Shown here: positions 60,961-64,000 of the stretch, piece by piece
How positions within the stretch are numbered: position 1 is the first letter of the stretch
Layout: each line of letters opens with the position of its first letter
Source: Proteobacteria bacterium UBA6503
GTDB taxonomy: Bacteria > Pseudomonadota > Alphaproteobacteria > UBA1280 > UBA6503
Reading direction: 5' to 3'
Length of the DNA: 64,000 nucleotides
Assembly (NCBI GenBank): GCA_002436405.1
Contig: DJLZ01000001.1
Coordinates: 186,713 to 250,712, forward strand
Made by a program: the position numbers and the translations under genes
The notes under the pieces: model-generated
Database searches by the model: none
Seen by the model: the letters and a program-made list of their open reading frames with translations, nothing else
Told to the model about the DNA's origin: nothing

Positions 60961-61474
60961 TACACTGGCGGCGCTGGTTTTTATCAGCTGCTAGCATCAG
61001 GTTTAGAAAGTCAGGGTCAATCGGCACAGCCCCACGGCGGAGCAATGCCCCATATAATTGCCGAGGGGTGAGTGCCCATGAACGAAAGCCAAGCATAAGC
61101 TTTACCATCGTGACGCAACTTGGCAGCACATTTGCCATGTGCGTTTTGTTACGGGGGAGCCGTGATTTGTAATACAAAAGCTGAACCGCACTTTGTGCAC
61201 CCTCTCGCAATAAGGCGGAGCTTAAAATAGCTGGCGTAATACCCACACCGCTTTCGCTATTAGTTTGTTTGGTACAGGCTGCAAAATATCCGCCTTCAAA
61301 AGGGTCAAGGATAAGGGTATTCCCCTGTACTTCAGTGAACGCCCACACGTGACCAAACAGCGGAGAAAGCAGATGTTTTTTCAGCAGATTTTGGCCACGA
61401 TACGGGGTGAAAGCAATTACCCACTCGGTACAGCGTTTGAGGTGAGGCATGTCTTGATACAGATGAGCTTCCAT
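60938..61474 (-). CDS. Unrecognised 178-residue protein, possibly papain/NlpC-like
   Basis: The protein shows a conserved-looking spread of aromatic and polar blocks: WVIAFTPYRGQN, LFGHVWAFTEVQG, ILDPFEGGYFAAC, LPSCVTMVKLMLGFRSWALTPRQLYGAL. A His in FGHVW and a Cys in PSCVTMVK could form a papain/NlpC-like pair in permuted order; this is inference. The LTPRQL ending recalls small phage-associated proteins. Upstream is a hairpin GGGCAG-TATGC-CTGCCC (61512-61528). The gene has no clear promoter or terminator. Confidence 0.55.
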   Translation of the reverse strand: MEAHLYQDMPHLKRCTEWVIAFTPYRGQNLLKKHLLSPLFGHVWAFTEVQGNTLILDPFEGGYFAACTKQTNSESGVGITPAILSSALLREGAQSAVQLLYYKSRLPRNKTHMANVLPSCVTMVKLMLGFRSWALTPRQLYGALLRRGAVPIDPDFLNLMLAADKNQRRQCIEPTPNT

Positions 61475-61655
61475 TGGGTGTCTTTCACTTTTTTCGTCTT
61501 CTTTCGAATGTGGGCAGTATGCCTGCCCGACCCTTGAGCTCGCAATAATACGAATGTATTTTTTTGAATTTTAAATATGTTTTTACCGAAAATCCTTTAA
61601 AACCTAGGCGTTGTAGGCAATACTTTGCCAAGCAATAAAATGAAGATTGATACCC

Positions 61656-62249
61656 ATGACTGACCAAAACAGCTGCGTTCTTATCAAGAAATACGCAAAC
61701 CGCCGCCTGTATAACACCCAAACGAGCACCTACATCACCCTTGATGATTTAGCGGCCATGGTGCGTGGCGGAGAAGACTTTCGTGTGATTGATGCAGCCT
61801 CGAACGAGGACCTAACCCACAGTGTTTTGGCGAATATTATTTTCGATGCTGAGAATATGAAAAACGGCGATGCGCCCCGCCACATGCTTCCGGTACAGTT
61901 TATGCGTCGGCTAATTAGCCTTTATGCCAAGGGCGAGCGCACAATCGTGCCCCAGTACCTAGATTTGGTTATGCATATGTTTATTCGTAAACAAGATGAC
62001 CTTGCAAAAAATGCCACCGACATTTGGGGGCAAAACCCCTTTAGTGATGGTTTTCAGACGCCTGATACACCTGCCGACAAACAGCAGCGCCACCTAGAAA
62101 CGCTGAAAAAGACTTTTGATTTTTTGGATGTAAGTAACATTGAAGCCAAGAATTTGCCTAAGGATGAAACCAAAGAGCAAATCCAAGCGCTTAAAGACCA
62201 AGTACGTAAACTCAACGAAGAGCTAGACCGCCTTCGTCAAGGCGAGTAA
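61656..62249 (+). CDS. phaR: Polyhydroxyalkanoate synthesis repressor PhaR
   Basis: The 197-residue protein starts with the diagnostic PhaR DNA-binding domain (VLIKKYANRRLYNTQTSTYI, TLDDLAAMVRGGEDFRVIDA), followed by the accumulation-regulator segment (LPVQFMRRLISLYAKGERTIVPQYLDLVMHMF) and a C-terminal coiled coil (KDQVRKLNEELDRLR). It controls phasin and PHA synthesis in response to polymer. ATG 61656 is preferred; a TTG lies 9 bp upstream. No pha genes are adjacent. Confidence 0.95.
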   Translation: MTDQNSCVLIKKYANRRLYNTQTSTYITLDDLAAMVRGGEDFRVIDAASNEDLTHSVLANIIFDAENMKNGDAPRHMLPVQFMRRLISLYAKGERTIVPQYLDLVMHMFIRKQDDLAKNATDIWGQNPFSDGFQTPDTPADKQQRHLETLKKTFDFLDVSNIEAKNLPKDETKEQIQALKDQVRKLNEELDRLRQGE

Positions 62250-62274
62250 ACACCTAAGAGGGCCTAAGCTGCCC

Positions 62275-62919
62275 TTAAGCCGCTGATGTCATCAGGTTCA
62301 TGTAAACGCCAAGGTTTGCTTCAAGTGCGCGCAACATAGAAATGCGCTCGGTGCGTTCAAGCGGGCTTGGCTCTGTTTCAGCCAGCTGACGTAGCGCCTG
62401 GAATCGATAGGCGCGAATCCCGCTATCTGCCACCATCACATCAGCACCATAAGGTGCTGCCCCGCGAGACATATACATCACCTTGCGGTTTTGACCCGCC
62501 ACAACCTTAACAAAGGCGGTGTTGTTTTTGTCAGCCTCTTCAAAAATGGGGCGGCCAAATACGGCAGCGTCTACCCACTCATGCCAAAAGATTGTACGTG
62601 TTGCACGTAGGTCTTCTGGGTTTGTACGCTCAAGCTCAGCTGCGGGCACAACCATAATCACGCCAGCTTTATCTTGCTCTGAGGCGCATACTTTTTGAAC
62701 TGCATGAAATAGACGGGCAAATTCATCTTTGTTATTAATTTCTGGCATCGGGATGGCTTGCAAACCTTTGGCCGATAATGCGTCAACTTGCTCGGCATCT
62801 GTTGCCACAACCGTGATAGGGTCAAACCGTGCAGCCTTAAGGGCTTTGCAATGATTTACAATATCATCCACATCATCGTTTGCAGTGGTTGTAATAAGCA
62901 AATGCGTTTGTTCGGCCAT
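62275..62919 (-). CDS. Degenerate CMP-Kdo synthetase (KdsB)-like protein
   Basis: The second half aligns by eye with KdsB: FVKVVAGQNRKVMYMSR (residues 136-152), SGIRAYRFQALRQL (166-179), PSPLERTERISMLRALE (184-200). The N-terminal RYxSxRLPGKPL nucleotide-binding signature is absent, the GDEP motif is missing, and the C-terminal TPEDL segment is cut off. ITVVATDAEQVDALSAKG still matches the VATD region. At 214 residues it is shorter than the usual 245-250. It is probably not a CMP-Kdo synthetase; a regulatory or pseudoenzyme role is possible. It stands alone. Confidence 0.68.
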   Translation of the reverse strand: MAEQTHLLITTTANDDVDDIVNHCKALKAARFDPITVVATDAEQVDALSAKGLQAIPMPEINNKDEFARLFHAVQKVCASEQDKAGVIMVVPAAELERTNPEDLRATRTIFWHEWVDAAVFGRPIFEEADKNNTAFVKVVAGQNRKVMYMSRGAAPYGADVMVADSGIRAYRFQALRQLAETEPSPLERTERISMLRALEANLGVYMNLMTSAA

Positions 62920-63111
62920 GGGTTTTACCTGTCAAAATTATTTTTGTGTTGTTTTAAGCTGCGAGGGTTATTTGCATTCGTTGCCAATAAGTCACAAGCT
63001 TCTATGCTTAATGTCTCTAAAACATTGTGGCTATTCGCATTAATCCACGGCTTTAGATAAACTGTACATTGGTAAACCATAATATAACCAAACGCAGGAG
63101 CCGAGCAAGAT

Positions 63112-64000
63112 ATGTCTAAAGTTAAAGGCACGGTTTATATACTAACAGCGCTAATCCCAGTATTAGGGCTTTCTGCTTGTGGCGAGTCTGATCAAGCACG
63201 CCTGCTTAATATGGTTGAAACCAAGCAAACACAACAGGCGCTTGAGCTTGCCCAAAAAGAGCTTAAGAACAACCCTGACACCCCCATTTACAACGCTATT
63301 ATGGCGCAGCTATTGGCTGAAACCTGCGTGCCAGAGCGCTGCCCAACGACGAACCCTGAAAAACTGACGCAGATCCGTAACCACCTAAACAAGGTAAGCG
63401 GCGTTGTAGAGGTTGCTGAAGGGCAAACCTACAATGTTTATGACAAACTCCCTGCGACAGCTGAACGCTTTTTGACCATCAACCATTCACCTGAAGATTA
63501 CCTGAAGTTTGTACAAGAAGCCTTGCCTGAAAATGCGCCTAAAGCCCGCTTTATCAGCGGTATGAAAGATGTTGCCAATGGTGCTTTGCGCCAAGGACAG
63601 ACCGAACGTGCGCTAACTATGCTACGTGCCGTAAGCTCAATCGGTAAAGAGGGTGACCCTAGCGTAGCGTTGAGCAACTACATGCTAAGTTTTATTGATA
63701 ATGGTGGTTATGTTGGTGCCGAAAGGAGCGCGGCCCTTGAAGAAGTTTTAAAAAACAACCCGAACGAGTTGCGCAACTTTATTCAGAACATTTCATACCT
63801 TATTTTTGTGAAGACCATCAACCACCCGGTAGAAGAAAACCGCACGTTTGACCACTTCATTGAGTCGATGACCCACCCATTTGAAACCATGGGTATGCCG
63901 TCGCTAAACTCGCCTGAAAATCGTAAGCAACTTTCAATTGCCATCCTTGAAACAACGCAGGACGATGCCCTTTCAAACCAGTTAGGCAAACTGATTCAAG
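63112..64000 (+). CDS. Lipoprotein (partial, runs off the window)
   Basis: The frame is open from ATG 63112 to the end. The N-terminus is a lipoprotein signal (VYILTALIPVLGL, lipobox LSAC, then GESDQ). The mature part is helical with TPR-like spacing (ALELAQKELKNNPDTPIYNAI; QGQTERALTMLRAVSSIG; AALEEVLKNNPNELRNFI). GGAG lies about 12 bp before the ATG. The family is not recognised and the C-terminus is unknown. Confidence 0.8.
   Translation, partial: MSKVKGTVYILTALIPVLGLSACGESDQARLLNMVETKQTQQALELAQKELKNNPDTPIYNAIMAQLLAETCVPERCPTTNPEKLTQIRNHLNKVSGVVEVAEGQTYNVYDKLPATAERFLTINHSPEDYLKFVQEALPENAPKARFISGMKDVANGALRQGQTERALTMLRAVSSIGKEGDPSVALSNYMLSFIDNGGYVGAERSAALEEVLKNNPNELRNFIQNISYLIFVKTINHPVEENRTFDHFIESMTHPFETMGMPSLNSPENRKQLSIAILETTQDDALSNQLGKLIQ

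Noticed and set aside
1..64000. CRISPR array, IS element or rRNA operon
   Set aside because: No regularly spaced repeats, transposase motifs or rRNA sequence were found in the window.

Overview
The window is a chromosomal stretch of a medium-GC alphaproteobacterium. The evidence is the gene content: ftsE-ftsX-DUF218, an MJ0042 zinc-ribbon/DUF3426 protein, a TIGR02302-type membrane protein, lnt followed by an XRE regulator, the giant 180-kDa-class NAD glutamate dehydrogenase, a PhaR-type regulator and electron-transfer-flavoprotein:ubiquinone oxidoreductase. The order or genus cannot be fixed from the sequence alone. Most genes are housekeeping. There is no CRISPR array, IS element, rRNA operon or recognisable prophage.

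Layout. 0-10 kb: ftsE/ftsX/DUF218, zinc-ribbon protein, pnp, an HtpX-like protease, rlmN, a 35-residue membrane ORF, ETF-QO. 10-17 kb: an aspartate-semialdehyde-dehydrogenase-like protein without catalytic residues, deoC, then an accessory patch (nuclease-helicase with a DUF2075-type ATPase, two PD-(D/E)XK proteins, a coiled-coil protein). 17-23 kb: 3-hydroxybutyryl-CoA dehydrogenase, a polytopic membrane protein, a TlpA-like thioredoxin, an LptM-like lipoprotein, a TIGR02302-like protein. 23-32.6 kb (minus strand): the translation and transcription-elongation operon metK-trmB / rimP-nusA-ylxR-infB-rbfA-truB-rpsO. 32.7-40 kb: rhodanese, ybeY, corC, lnt, XRE regulator (plus strand) against phoH and miaB (minus strand). 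40-50 kb: a small membrane protein, rimI, tsaB, a mini flagellar-rod-like protein, gdh, trpS, a PAS-GGDEF protein. 50-64 kb: epimerase, tRNA-Arg(ACG), prepilin peptidase, methyltransferase/gloB pair, an RND efflux pair, a J-domain protein, phaR, a degenerate KdsB-like protein and a partial lipoprotein.

Two signals stand out from the ordinary annotation. (1) Six separate loci (HtpX-like; deoC; the PD-(D/E)XK pair; the 40.0-kb membrane protein; the 52.6-kb protein; the J-domain protein) share one architecture: a promoter-like pair with 17-bp spacing, a long pyrimidine-only tract in the 5' leader, a good Shine-Dalgarno, then TAACGA at or just after the stop codon, followed at once by an intrinsic terminator. 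Several also use more C-ending codons than the surrounding housekeeping genes. They look like a scattered cohort of self-contained gene cassettes. (2) Three intergenic copies of a roughly 100-nt imperfect palindrome (near 23.3, 30.55 and 37.34 kb) keep an internal loop ATGA/TCG and a GTGTA...TACAC apical hairpin while the helices around them covary. Two of the three lie where the usual alphaproteobacterial gene order (rpsO-pnp; phoH-ybeY...XRE-metK) is broken.

How the genes work together: the minus-strand block from metK to rpsO, with pnp, ybeY, trmB, miaB, rlmN, rimI, tsaB, trpS and tRNA-Arg, covers translation and RNA maturation. Lnt, the LptM-like lipoprotein, FtsEX and the RND pump serve the envelope. 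Hbd and PhaR suggest polyhydroxybutyrate or short-chain acyl-CoA metabolism. The 12-16.5 kb patch is the best candidate for a defence or DNA-processing module.
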